Assembly (NCBI GenBank): GCA_002104985.1
Contig: MCGO01000012.1
Location: 310,001-374,000 of the forward strand
DNA from: Rhizoclosmatium globosum
Lineage: Eukaryota; Chytridiomycota; Chytridiomycetes; Chytridiales; Chytriomycetaceae
DNA length: 64,000 bases
Reading direction: 5' to 3'
How positions within the stretch are numbered: the first letter of the stretch is position 1; every line of letters begins with the position of its first letter. Both the position numbers and the translations under genes were made by a program. Of the stretch, positions 36,746 to 48,567 are shown in pieces. Under the pieces are notes generated by a model that did no database searches, was not told the origin of the DNA, and worked only from the letters and a program-made list of their open reading frames with translations.

Positions 36746-38387
36746 TTAAAAGTTGTCTGAGTCCAATAAAACTATAAGTTTACTGCTGAAATCAACACAT
36801 ACATTCACCCTCATCCCTTTCGTAATATTCCTCTGTCTGACCATACTCAAGAAACTCGCATGAGACCAAGTCAATTCAACAGCACCCTGCATAAACCCAG
36901 TATCTCTATTGAACTGCTCAGACATTGATCCAATCGTATCTCCATACTCGCCAGGAAATTGAGGAACGTGCTTAGCAATACGCCGAATAAACGCATCTCC
37001 GGCAAGAGTGAGATTTCCAATCACAGCATTAAAGAGCATGGGTGGCTCAAACATGTTATATCTGATTGTCTGATTTTGGGAAGGCGGGTGGTTCAGCTGT
37101 CCCATTAAACCTCCTTTGAGAATCCAATCGACCGCCATTCCTAAATATTGATCTTGTCCAGTGGGAATACTGCGACTAAGACACCATTTATGTGCAACTG
37201 CAAATGATAGCTCCGCAAAAGCATTAGTTGCAAGAAACCACGGGTTCCCAAGAGAATCGGTGCGATAACCATCATATGTGTCTTCCGTGTATCGCCCAAT
37301 ACCAGGTCCAATTGGAAGTTGTTCTTCTGACAACAAGTTCTCGCGCGTATTATCTATTAACTTTAGATATTCGTGTGACTCTCTTTGGACATGATGATTG
37401 ATGAAGTATAGTTCTTGCATTCGCCACGCCAACTGAAGTGCTGTCAATAAAAGCTCCCCCGAATCAATTGCAATAATATTTTGATGTAGTACTGGAATAT
37501 ATCGAGTGTGAACTGCGGCAAGGATTGCACTGACATCCAATAACGAAGTCTTTCCCAGTGGACCACCTTTCCAATCCACCGTCGAAAGCAAGTAATAAGA
37601 TTCCTTATTCCAATGATCTCTTTGAATAGCTTGATGAATAGAATAGGCAGTATTTCTGTAATATTTTGAGGCAGCTGTGTCATTCATTCTGAAAGCAAAG
37701 TCTGCACCAGCGTACAGTGCTGCTCGTTGTACTGCACGCGTATAAAGATGATGTCCACGCGCTTCCTCCCATAGTTCCACTGAATCTTGTTGCCAATTCT
37801 TGGCCACATATTCCAAATCCACCTTGATGGTTGAACGTGCCTTGAGGTCAGGAACGTAAAGCAATTCTTCCTGAATCTTCCCAATCAAGCCACCATGATC
37901 CAAAAATGCGTTTGAGAACTGAATAAGGGTCAAGGCTCTAAGGGCTGGGCCATCGTCCTGAGGCCGTCCCCACTCGTCATCAAAAGCAGATCCATCCAAG
38001 TTGAATTTCGGTTCGCCAAGACCACCGCTTCTGTTTGGAACATTCTGTAAGACTCTTTCGAATCTGGCGTAGGTCCAGAGAGCCTCTTCAGCACTTTGCG
38101 ATGCTGTGGCTTTGAATTCCTCACAAAGTGCATCATTGACGTTGCTGCATCGCGGACCCCTTCAGCCATACGCAAGGTTAGAACTTGAACAACTATAAGC
38201 AAGGCTTACAGTGGTAGGAGTAGTTTGGGTTCGCGCTGGACGGGGAGGCGCGCACAGCCCCATTCGCCATCACATTTGCTTCAAGAAGGCGCGTCGAATG
38301 CATCGTCTGTCGATGGATAAACTGAGCCAGTGGAGCAGTAGCAGTAGTAGCAACTGAGACAAGCGGAAGAATCCAGAAAACAATCAT
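36746..38387 (-). CDS. Secreted glucoamylase, glycoside hydrolase family 15
   Basis: Exo-acting 1,4-alpha-glucosidase releasing glucose from starch or glycogen. The first exon (ATG 38387) encodes a signal peptide (MIVFWILPLVSVATTATAPLA). After an intron comes RDAATSMMHFV, then GEPKFNLDGSAF and GRPQDDGPALRALTLI near 37940. The catalytic acid is the Glu in VELWEEARGHHLYTRA near 37760. The catalytic base lies in MSEQFNRDTGFMQGAVELTWSHASFL near 36870. These match the GH15 glucoamylase core. No starch-binding CBM20 is visible; the frame ends soon after the core, at 36746. A secreted GH15 enzyme supports an osmotrophic, fungal lifestyle. Divergent from the SHANK-like gene, with 92 bp between ATGs. 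Confidence 0.88.
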
Positions 38388-38479
38388 TTCTTGTGTTTGT
38401 TGGTTGAGTGGCGAACAATGAATTCCGTCTTTTGATTCTTCACTAAAAACTCACTCAAAAACACACGCACACACCCAAG

Positions 38480-40842
38480 ATGATGTACCGGTCAAAGTCG
38501 CTCAAGACTGTTTCCGCATCGCCGACGTCGCTCGTTCCGCCGCCGCTTCCGGGTCCGCCGCGCTCGGCCAGTGGCGCAAGTGTCAATTCGGACTCGGCGA
38601 CTCCGAAGGCCTCGTCAATCCAAATTGCTCATAAATCTGCAACTAATGTGGCTAACACTGCCTCCGGTCAGGCCTCTGCAATCAGCACCGGTGAGAAAGC
38701 GTCAAAGTCTCTGGCTTCCCTTTCAATGGGCGTTCTGAGTCCAACTTCTCCCTTATCGCAAACTACAACAATTCTACGCGTTCTCATTACCCACATTGGT
38801 CTCACAAAGTCTCTCCGTGCGGCAATGTGTGATACAGTCTGGGCCTTCAAGAAACAAATTATTGAAAAGATGAATTCTGACGTGAAAGATGTTCTGAACT
38901 TTGGGGTATTCGTTGCTGGCACTGCGGGAGAAAGAGGTCATTTCTTGGATGACAAATTAACAATAGAAAGCTGTTGTCTTGATGCAAATGTGAGTTTACT
39001 ATTGGAAGACTCTTCTTGCCTCTTACTTGACGATTTGAAAGTCGCAAATAGAATTCTGTATGCGTCGCAGAACTCAGTTGCCTCAGGGGATGGACAAAGT
39101 GACAGATTCTGATGCCAATCCAACTATCAAGAATCAAAAAAAGTTCATGGACGACATTACGAAGGGAAATATCGACAAAGTGCGCGATAGATTGCACAAA
39201 GGCTTTGATCCAAACTTTGAGACTGAAAGTGGAGGTAAGGAAGCTCTGCAGCAAATTCGTAGTTAAACGCAGGTTTTGGCACCCCAGAAACGCCATTGTG
39301 TGTTGCTGCTTTACAAGATGACATTGAACTTCTCACGGTACTCCTGGATAATGGTGCCTACCTGGATTTTCGTTCATCCGATAAACTTCATTGTCGCTCT
39401 GCTTTCCACGTTGCTGTTGCCAACAACAAAATGGCTGCAGTCAAGGTACCCTTAATTAAGACTTACGTATTTGTCACTAACGTGACAGCTTTTCATTCAA
39501 CGTGGGGCTTGGCTTGAGATCCCTGATGCTCGAGGAATGACTCCAATGTTTTATGCAGTGTCAGGCGGACATTTCGAATGTGTTTCAAAGTTACTGGAAC
39601 TCAAGGCGGATGCATCTTACGTGGATGACAGTGGAAAGACACTATTACACATGGTTTGCATATTTCCTACTTCTTTCCCATATTCACGCGACATCGCAAG
39701 GCTTGCTTAAACAATGCAGATCAAGTAACTGGCTTGTTAATCGATTTCGGATACTTGGACATCGAGGCTGTCAACGTTGCCGGAAACACGCCTCTACATT
39801 TGACAGCAACACGAAATGCAGTTGAAAGTGCAAGAAGGCTCTTGATTCGTGGGGCAGATCGAGAGAAGACCAACAAATTTGGAAATACAGCACTTCAGAT
39901 GGCTGTCATGTCAGGAAGTAATGAAGTCGCAGACTTGATTAAGGGATTCACCGATGAGCAGATCAGTTGAGTCATGAATCTATCCTATACCACAAAATTA
40001 ATGCTGAGCCGTTCACAGTACCACCGCCGCCGCAATACAGCCCAGACACTACTCCAATTATGCCCAGAAGAGCCACACCCTCGGATTCGCAAGCTAACAG
40101 AATACCAGAAGATGCGGCCGTCACAACATTTGACAAACTCTCAGTCAAGTCTCCGCCAATTGCCACAACTTCAAAAGAATCCCTCTTCGTTGGACGAACC
40201 CAAACCTCAAAGATCCCAGGACCGCCGCCAGGTTTGCCTCCAGGCGTTAGCACCAACAATCCAACAGTTGTTACAACATTACCGCGCGCTACAGTAACTC
40301 GATCAAGAAGCAGTAATGCCTCATCAAGAATAAGCAGTACGTCAGCTGAACACCAACAAACCAATTCTCCGCACTCATCTATCCCTCCACCTCTGCGAGA
40401 GCGCGTTCTAAACAATAAACTGACTCGGCCTTGCAGCACAAGCGATGTCATGTTGGGTAATCGCGCTTCAAGTGAAAGCGTCCTTTGCGATCGCAGAAGT
40501 GTTACCGCAGCTCCACCACAACCAAGCGTAAAGAGTGCAACACGAGGGCTCTCAAAGTTGGGATCTCAATCCATGATGTCCATCGCGAACTTGTCGATGG
40601 AAAGAAAACTTGTTATGAGGTCTGTTGACGATTCGATTGTCGATGTAGCACCAAGTGCAATTCCATTGATCCATAATGGAGATGTGGAGGATATGGTTGC
40701 TGCGATTGCGAATTTGAAAGAATTGGTCAAGACTGGTTTAGCTCATAATGCAGGAACGATTATGGCGGAATTAGACAGCCTTTCCTCGCGTTGTCAAGTT
40801 CTGGAAAAGGATCTTGAAGCAGCTGTTGCAAGATTGGGATAA
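38480..40842 (+). CDS. SHANK-like protein: ubiquitin-like SPN domain plus ankyrin repeats
   Basis: N-terminal Ser/Pro-rich tail (about 95 residues), then a ubiquitin/FERM-F0-like domain (TTILRVLITHIGLTKSLRAA, TVWAFKKQIIEKM, DVLNFGVFVAG, HFLDDKLTIESC; about 38765-39050). Next come KKFMDDITKGNIDKVRDRLHKGFDPNFE and six ankyrin repeats in short exons (TPLCVAALQDDIELL, GAYLDFRSSD, TPMFYAVSGGHFECVSKLL, NTPLHLTATRNAVESARRLLIRGADREKTN, NTALQMAVMSGSNEVADLIKGF). The order, spacing and phrases such as GFDPNFE and LDFR match the N-terminus of SHANK scaffolds. The rest (40000-40680) is Pro/Ser/Thr-rich with no SH3, PDZ or SAM domain seen, and the end is a coiled coil (VAAIANLKELVKTGLA). Frame breaks near 39100 and 39968. 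Confidence 0.75.
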
Positions 40843-40877
40843 ATCTTCTTTTATTTCTTTTTGTGACAAACCCATAA

Positions 40878-41548
40878 ATGAAACCCCGTGCTCAAAGACG
40901 TCAGAATCCTGCAACCTCTAATCCGAAACTTCTCAATCCATTGACCGGTTCCATATCAAAGCAGTTCAGTAGTGGCACGTTCAGCATTGAAAACATCATT
41001 GACTCTGCATCCTCGCTCTCGATCAACACGAAATCAAAATCAAAACCACTCTCTCCTATAACACCCACCCTAAATCATATTTCGGACTCAAAAAATCTGT
41101 TGAAGCATTGCCTAGACGGTCTCCATCATCAAGAAATCTAGATCTTATTCTGCCTCCATCTGCAGAAACATACCCACCTCTACCTCTCATTAAAAAATCC
41201 GTCATACCAGCCATCAGAAAGATTGTCGAGGCAGAAGCTATAACTGAATCTACCAAGAAGATACCAATAGTACTCAAGTTCAGAGACGGCTCGCGAACAA
41301 AACTATCAATACTAAGCACGGAAATATTAGTTAACTACGTTAGAGATAAGCTCGTACACAAATATGGACGCGTTAAGGGCTCAGAGATGTGTATATTCAC
41401 GCATGGGTCAAGTAAACTCTCAAGGACACGGAAACCAGAGGAATCTGATACAAGCCACCTGCCTGTTCGACTAGATTCTACTGAGTTTGAACGAATGACT
41501 GTATGGGATGTCTTTGATGAAAGTGGTGGGTTGGTTTTTGTCGAATGA
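40878..41548 (+). CDS. Small protein with C-terminal ubiquitin-like segment, unknown function
   Basis: Not recognised. The N-terminal half (MKPRAQRRQNPATSNPKLL...) is Ser/Pro/Lys-rich and looks disordered. The frame changes near 41090 within a run of six A (one A short), after which it continues to 41548. The C-terminal 90 residues (KIPIVLKFRDGSRTKLSIL, EILVNYVRDKLVHKYGR, MTVWDVFDESGGLVFVE) have the beta-beta-alpha-beta pattern of a ubiquitin-like fold. About 223 residues. It starts only 36 bp after the SHANK-like stop on the same strand; both have a ubiquitin-like segment, which may be coincidence. Confidence 0.6.
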
Positions 41549-41610
41549 AGGAATAAATCTAAAAGTGAAAACTACATTCAAGAAATAGTTTTTAACAATA
41601 ATCGCATATA

Positions 41611-42603
41611 TCAAATCATGGCAGAAGATATGACTTCACGGCTTTTGCCTATCACCACTCGTAAATGTTTCTCTTTCCCAGCTTCAGTTGTGAAGAAGCC
41701 TCTTGCCTCCAGTTCGGGTAAGCAAATCAAATAAAGCGGCATGAATCTCGAAACAAAATCTCGCAGTTGATCTCGATCCAATCCAGCAGATGGGTCTCCA
41801 AGTTTTTCGCGCATAGAGTCTTCCTGTTGTTGCCGCCAATCATACACGTATCCAATATCTTCAGCACAAATATGAATGAATACATCAAGCAACTTGTGAA
41901 TTTGTTCCAATTTCGCCAACTCCGATTGCACATCCATCATGTTCTCGACCGTGAATTGCTCGAAATCGGCACCAAATTTCGATCCTTTCGTCATAGTTTC
42001 CACTTGAGAAATACTGGTGACAGGTTTGAATCCAAGACACCAGCCCTCAAACAGAATAACATCAATTGGTAATTCAACTTTGGTCCACTGTTCTTCCTTG
42101 AGCCTGTTCCTCTTCCATTATTTAGACTCTTGTCATATCGCGGTATCTTTGCTTCATTCTGGTTTCGAAGGAGTTGATCAAATACAGAGAGCCCCAAAGA
42201 GATATCGTGCGTCCCTATTTATGGCTCAATATAATGTGATCATGAAATTATGATTGATACCAGGATTGCCTCTGAATGCGAGTAAGGGTTGTTCGGATGT
42301 TTCAGGCGAAGCTTGTTCTGTTCTTCGAAAGTGAGGTACAAGTCGTCGAGCGAGAAGCAAATGGCTCTTAGATTATGCTCAATTCGGAGCGAGTTGATCA
42401 GGTTCGTAGTCAGGGTAGTTTTGCCTGCTCCTTGCGGGCTAAGTAACACAGTATGGAGTCAGTATGAGCAATTATTACCATTAACCCACCCACCCGCTAA
42501 CGCCTACAACTAATGGCTTAATTGAAGCACCTGCTCTTTCTCGAAGACATCGGACAATGTGGGCGGTCGCAAGAGAATGCACGGTTTGACTTGGAGGTGT
42601 CAT
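41611..42603 (-). CDS. TDA10: P-loop kinase, Tda10/D-glycerate 3-kinase-like
   Basis: The start ATG at 42603 gives MTPPSQTVHSLATAHIVRCL and KPLVVGVS; after a short intron the Walker A motif PQGAGKTTLTTNLI follows near 42430. Then SLDDLYLTFEEQNKL (the DD/Y motif), NPYSHSEA, an exon with SLGLSVFDQLLRNQNEAKIPRYDKSLNNG, VELPIDVILFEGWCLGFKPV (in a shifted frame, near 42040), and the C-terminal exon with VYDWRQQQEDSMREKLGD and SRFMPLYLICLPEL. This is the plant glycerate kinase/yeast Tda10 family; phosphorylation of D-glycerate is plausible, but the yeast member's substrate is uncertain. Three introns. Only 20 bp separate its ATG from that of the divergent gene. Confidence 0.82.
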
Positions 42604-42623
42604 TGTTTTGAATTCAATCAACA

Positions 42624-45153
42624 ATGTTGCATGCCACCTCAGCTGCCCATCTTCACGCAGCACAAAACTTAAAGCAGCAATCAACTCTAGAAGAAAATCG
42701 GCCCATTATAGCTGCCGGTGGAGAGCTGGACAGGTGGCTACTTATTCTGGGAAACAAAGAACAGCTACACCGCGTTGAGAAGGTTATCTTGGCTGATGAC
42801 AGATTATATCCAAATTATATTCCACCAGAAGATGAAACAAGTTCATCCGTGTTCACGAGAATACGACCATTGTCTATGGTCGCCATCGACTCAACATACT
42901 CTTTCCAGCAACAACAGCTTGAGCAATTGAAGATATTCTTGCGTTCGCCGAGTGCTTTAATATATGAAGCGTTCTGGCTTATACTTGCGGCCTCTATTCG
43001 AAAATATCCAGAATACAAAAAGGACTTAGGAAAGAATTCAAGTATTCTAGCTCGAGTACGTCAACTGCAAGAGAGTCGCCTTCACGATAGAGCTATTACA
43101 ATATCAATGGAAGGATTTCCGTCTGGTGAACTGGGTCCAAGGAGGGCGGCAATGCTTTACGTATCAGCTTTGATTGATCAAGTACCAGACACAGTAGTCT
43201 CATCCTATGGAAGAATCCTTCCATTCTTACGTGAATCCGTAACTCATAAGAGAATAGATCCCGTGATATTGACTCTATCTGTAAATTGTATCCATAGTTT
43301 GAGTTATGACAATAAGAGACGAAGCGCTTATTTGAACACAGGATTATTTGGAGAGTTATGGACACTGTTGCAAAATTCTTGTACAGAAGCGTTCAAACAC
43401 GATTTCTTTGATAACGTTTCCGAAACCCATTACCACACCCTTTGCAGTGGATTAAGGATTCAGTTGACTGCAATATTAAAAATTTTAATGAAAGACGATG
43501 CATTTGACTTAAAAGAAGTGGAGCGTAGTCTTATTCAGGGGTGTGATCCTTGGATTTGGATTTTGAAAAACTCGGAACAAAACGAAGAAGTTGCCCACGT
43601 TAGTATCAATATATACCCACAAATTAGTTTATTAATTATTATGCTAGGTACTTCAAATGCTTTCTTTCCTGATACAACATGATCATACTGGATATTCAAC
43701 AGTTATTTCGATACTTCCGTCTTTGCTAGAAAATGCGGACAGCTTCAGTGATCTTGTTAAATATTTCAGTTTAAAGACCCTTAAAACTTGTTTGGCTAAG
43801 TTTCCGACTCTTTGGGCCACAATTTACACTCTTAGGGAAAGCATCTTATTCGATCTAAGTAAGATGCTGACATCCAAACCTAATGAGTTTATATCTCTAT
43901 CACTCTCAATATTACGAGACTTGACTTGCATTTCGGATGAGTCCGTCTACGAAAGTGAAAAGTTGTTCAATTCTGACCCAATCAATCCTCGTAAGAAAAG
44001 GCAGAGCTTGTTTCCTGGATCATCCAAAGCTCCAACTAGTGTTGACGTGAATAAGCTCGGCAAGAACAATGCGCCTGATCCTCGATTGCTCGTATTTTCC
44101 CATATTTCGCCACAACTCACTCGTATTATCCAGAATCCAACAAGTTGGTCCAAAACTATAGTGCACTACGCACTAGGAATCATTTGCAATTTCTCAGTGA
44201 ACGATTATTTGTCACAACAAATCGCTCACATTCCAGATGTCATCAAGTCCATTTTCCGGTTGTTTCAAGATTCAAGGCAAAAGATCAATAGTTCAAAAAG
44301 CATGAGCCGAGCGACAAGTACAGTTCAAGTCGCATCCAACATGTTGTACTCAGTTCGGAATACGCCAAAACAATCAGAAGTACAACTAGCGACATCCACA
44401 TCAAATCAACCATCTCTATCCGTCACATCAGCTGTACCCATCATAACCACCTCTTCTCTTAATGAGAAAGAGGGCTCAAAACCGTCCGATACAGATATTT
44501 TACTGGATTGTTTGTGTTGTTTCAGGAACCTTTGTATAGATGAATACGCTTGCCTGGAAATTCTAAACATGGCTAGTCCTATTTTCCTGAAAATGTTGGC
44601 AGAGAATTCAGCGCACTCGTATACACACAGGGTGTCATTATCGGTTCTGCGAAATCTGGTGCTTCAGAATAACCAGTGCCTCAATCGATTACTCTATGGA
44701 GATGACGAAGAAGTAAATGCGTACGCAGATACTGGATTTGTTGATGAAGTGGTTGTGGCACTTTCGGCAAAAAATGAACGTGAGGGCCAAATTTGCGCAA
44801 TCGACATTGTCGAAAAGATGATAAAAGATGGAGGAGATATTTGCAAGAAAGCTCTTATAGATGCTGGCTGCCTTACGGCTCTTCTGATTCCTATGAATGA
44901 TTCTAAACCAGATCATCACACTGAAAAGGCCGCACAATGCTTTACAATCCTTAAAGAATACCAAGACGCAAATATGATTGATATATGGACCCGATTGAGG
45001 AACGAATGGAACTCTAAAGATACCGAAAGAGCAAAGAAGGCACTCGCAGAAGCTGCGGAAAAGTTGAGGGTGTCGACCAGAAAGTCTCGTACTTCCAAAT
45101 CCAAAAAAGTTGAAGCAAAACCAAGACCCTCATCGAAAAAGAAAACAAAATGA
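42624..45153 (+). CDS. Large helical-repeat (armadillo-like) protein of unknown function
   Basis: Two exons. Exon 1 starts MLHATSAAHLHAAQNLKQQS; a 57-bp intron near 43601-43647 (GTTAGT...GCTAG) joins VAH to VLQMLSFLIQHDHTG. Together about 825 residues, nearly all helical, with Leu/Ile-rich helices such as CIHSLSYDNKRRSAYLNTGLFGELWTLL and SWSKTIVHYALGIICNFSVNDYLS that suggest armadillo or HEAT-type packing. Ser-rich loop near 44280-44470. The C-terminus (44990-45150) is a Lys/Ser-rich basic tail ending KPRPSSKKKTK. I cannot assign a family. Confidence 0.65.
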
Positions 45154-45209
45154 AAGAGAATAAAGGGATTCATTTGATTTCACCCTTCAACAAAAACATT
45201 CACTCAAAA

Positions 45210-46100
45210 ATGATTTCCTTCCCCTCCCTTCAGTTAGACTATGGCCTTCCCCAACTCAAGGCAGAGCCATTAGAATTCGATGAGTATTTGAACGATGCTG
45301 CAATGTGCCTTGCCGACGAAGTATTGGCATCATTGGATTTAATAATGTATCTCACATCACAACCAGATTGAAAGCAACTGCGGCTCTGACGCTTCCATTA
45401 TCAGTAGAAGTAGCAGTATTTTAACAGATGGACCAGAATTTGATGGATTGATGGAAGCTACCTTCAATGCAATCGTAAGACGTTGTCCCCTTCATAAATG
45501 TTTTGCCCTTCATACCCCTAACCACACTCCAGGACATACGTTCCATCATGCCAGAATTCATGGATAACAACTTTATGAAGATGAATGCTGATGCGTTGCA
45601 GCGTGATATCGATCAAGAGATGATGAAGTTGGAGGTTGAAGAATTGTGTTTGAGCTTGGAGGGAAAGCCAGTCACAGTATCAAATCACTCTGAATCAGAA
45701 CTTTACTCATGTGATAAGCCAGATTTGTTTATGGGTATGGCTCTAGCTTGGACACGTGCAAAGGACTCCCTTTTGAAAGGTATTTAATTCCTCCTTCATC
45801 AACTTCCCTAAACATCAAACATGCCAGATCAACTCCAGGTTGGATGCCACAGGCTCGCAGACGATGGCAGACTTAATCAATACAATACTATCCTCTCTAA
45901 AACGCAAGAAAAGGTTTGCTCTTGTTGCTGTTCAAAACTCTGTTGTTGAGACCATTTTATAGATTCAAGAGAAAGTCCATGCCTTCAAGATTAATTCTCA
46001 CGAGAAGAATAATGCTCATCTTCAGGTTATTAACGCTGTCAACGCGAGTGTCGGTGCGCTGATTGCCATCAACTTTGGGAAAGAGACAGCCCAGCATTGA
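45210..46100 (+). CDS. Small helical/coiled-coil protein of unknown function
   Basis: Five exons deduced from consistent phases: ATG 45210 (MISFPSLQLDYGLPQLKAEP), introns near 45322-45369, 45474-45531, 45780-45825 and 45914-45961, stop TGA 45 098+1000 i.e. 46098-46100. The joined protein has about 205 residues. The middle is acidic and helical (RDIDQEMMKLEVEELCLSL). The C-terminal half (DQLQVGCHRLADDGRLNQYN, TILSKTQEKIQEKVHAF, NAHLQVINAVNASVGALI) is an amphipathic coiled coil reminiscent of small BLOC/BORC-type subunits, but I do not recognise it. It begins 56 bp after the preceding stop. Confidence 0.6.
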
Positions 46101-46208
46101 TATCGCATCACATCAGTAAGACAAGAATATCATAAATTTAGTATTAGTAGTGCATTTATTCAATAGTAGTACCGCCCAGTAGACTGTGCAAAATAAAGTC
46201 CATTCATT

Positions 46209-48022
46209 TCACAACTTCAACTTTGTTCTCAATTGCTTGAATGCATATAAATGTACGGGTCGAACAACAGTGATAGAGTCACAGCAGTCTGAACCTGCGT
46301 TGTCTGCATAAAGGTGAGATGATGGTCGATAGGCCACAACTCCATGATGAATCAATGAACGCAGAACCAAGACAGCTTCAGAACGAGAGTCTGGTCTAAG
46401 CCGGTGGAGAATATCAACTGCTTGGTTGAAGCGAAGATGGCGAGTGTTTGACGAAGCCATTGCATCAAACAAAGCAAGGGATTCCTCGAATGTCCAAAGT
46501 GGAGAATCCCGGTTTTGCAAAACAGACGAGATATCACTTGTTTTTGAAATCATGGTAGGATCTAACATCAATTCCAGCCACCTCATGGATGCTGTCACAT
46601 CTGGAAAGCCGCCAAGTGCTTCAAGGAAAATTTCGCGTTTGGTTTCTGGTGTCTGAGCCGCTTTCAACTTTCGCTCCAAATCAGCCACATTGTGTCTAAA
46701 TATCATATAGTCAGCAGCACCAATCAAATCCTAATGAGCAGGTTAATTGTATCGTTTCGTGAGACGAATTCTCACCATAGCACGCCCACCAAACATATTG
46801 TAGACGTCATCGACGCATTCTTCTGCGACCTTCAAGAGTTCACTCTGCTCTTTTGCATACTTTTCTTCAACTTTTTCCCACGGCGCCTTTTCAGGTTTAT
46901 ACATTCCAGAAAGCTCACGGACACGTTCCAAGTAGTGGTCATGGGCCTCTTCAGCTGAAAGGTCTCCAAAAGCAATGACCGCTACTAATTCTTGGGCAGC
47001 CAATGGAAGCATGAACTCATAAACGAAAGCTGAATTCATTACCATCACCACACTTATACGTCTCTCACTACGAGACAAGGCAGACATGTGGTTAAAGAAC
47101 ATTGACAAAGCCTTTTTCCCAACTGAATTTCCTGCCAATTGAGCTAGACTATCGACACCATCAACAATACATGTGCAGCCATCAGGAACCATTCGCGTAG
47201 TTGCCTCCAGAACACGATAAAACGTGCTTAAAATTTGAATCTCATCTTCCAGAGCCGGAAGCTTTGACTTTGGCATGCTTTCCGTAACACTTTCAGCCCA
47301 GTTTCCCATGATGGCAACAGAAATCCCAGTTAAGAGACCCACGAGACTTTCAGCAACGGTACGAAGAATGCCTCCATAATCTTGATCCATCTGATTTGCC
47401 CAAAGTCGTACGTCCAAAGACAAGGCATTATCATTCAAGTCAATGTATCTGACGGGAGCAGCGAAGTCAAAAGTTTCGTACTCAAGATCCCCAAATCCAA
47501 ACGCACGGCGGACGGCCTGAGTACCAAGTCTCTTAACTGGCGGAACTACGCATACAATCCGCGGCGCTGCCTGGGTCACTCTTTGGATCATGTGGATAAC
47601 TTCTGATTGCACCGGCTCAACCAGAACCTCGCGACCTTCCCTCTCTTGATCCTGACTACGACTTGAAAGGAAGTAGAAAATGGTACTGGTGATGTACGAA
47701 ATAGCGTCGTTGCTGGGCACGGGAGTATTGATCCTCGACCGCTTCTGTCCCGCCTCAGCATACTTTACTCTGGGCTTGCTCTTGCCGCGCTTTCCGCCCG
47801 GGCGACTGACTTTGCCGCCGACTTGCATTTCCTGTGCATATCGTTAGGTTTAAGTGCGGCACGCCCAATTTACCCAACCTCATAGTTGTGTCGCTTCTTT
47901 GAAATGGCCACGACTCCTGCGATACCAGCTACGACTCCGACTCCGATCGCTGCAGATTGTGTTGGATTCAGTCGGATGCGATCCGCGGTTTGGATCAGAA
48001 ATGAACCGACGTCGTCTAACAT
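46209..48022 (-). CDS. Membrane-anchored ATPase-fold protein with winged-helix C-terminus
   Basis: The first exon (ATG 48022) encodes MLDDVGSFLIQTADRIRLN and one transmembrane helix (AAIGVGVVAGIAGVVAI), ending KKRHNYE; an intron (about 47876-47832) joins to EMQVGGKVSRPGGKRGK. The large exon resembles a STAND/ORC-type AAA+ fold: Walker B-like TCIVDGVDSLAQ near 47165 and sensor-1-like VVMVMNSAFVYEF near 47045. No Walker A (GxxxxGK) is present where expected (VCVVPPVKRLGTQ), so ATP binding may be lost. After another intron (about 46774-46730) the end has ADYMIFRHNVADLERKL and a winged-helix-like segment (AVDILHRLRPDSRSEAVLVL). About 560 residues. Family not identified; a mitochondrial or ER membrane location is possible. 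Confidence 0.6.
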
Positions 48023-48567
48023 TCTGTGAAAAGAAATCAACACTGAGTGAGAAAAAAGTGATATTACGCATAGAACATAAAAAACATATATATATAATAA
48101 ATGACAATGGCCTGGTCCCAAGATATCTTTGTCAACCAATTTACTGCAAAATCAATTTACCTAGTCTCGACTACTGATATGACATTGGGAAGTTTCAGAA
48201 TGATGAGGAAATGGAATAATACAGCCATATCAAAGTCTTTAATATTGAGAGATGTTCCGAATCACATTGATAACATTGAGTAAATGTGACTGTGTGGGTG
48301 ATGAGGCTTGCTCTGCTCAAGGTTCCACGCTACGAACTCAGGCAAAACATGCACCTTCAGAAAGAAGTGAAGCGGTCTCATGTCAGACAATTGACTTCAT
48401 CTGCACCTCCACACATGATCAGCTAAAATGAAGATTTAAAGTGACACAGCACGTGCGGCTCGGGCCTTTTCATCTGAAAAAGAGGGAGATCCAAACTGAT
48501 AAAAAATTTCCGAAAAGCATCTGCCCAACCCTCCTTTTCGCCCCCTTTTTGCGAACAAAACAAAAGA
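48023..48567. other. 545-bp gap between divergent genes, no gene seen
   Basis: The longest gene-free stretch in the window. It separates the ATG of the ATPase-fold gene (minus) from that of the MATE gene (plus). It contains a TATATATATA run near 48088-48098 that could serve as a TATA element. A GTGATGAGGC sequence near 48297 resembles a C box, but no convincing box C/D partner or guide structure was found. The short open frames in it have no coding character. It probably holds the two promoters and 5' leaders. Confidence 0.4.

Noticed and set aside
48290..48420. Possible box C/D snoRNA (GTGATGA near 48297)
   Set aside because: No matching D box with terminal stem could be found at a proper distance.
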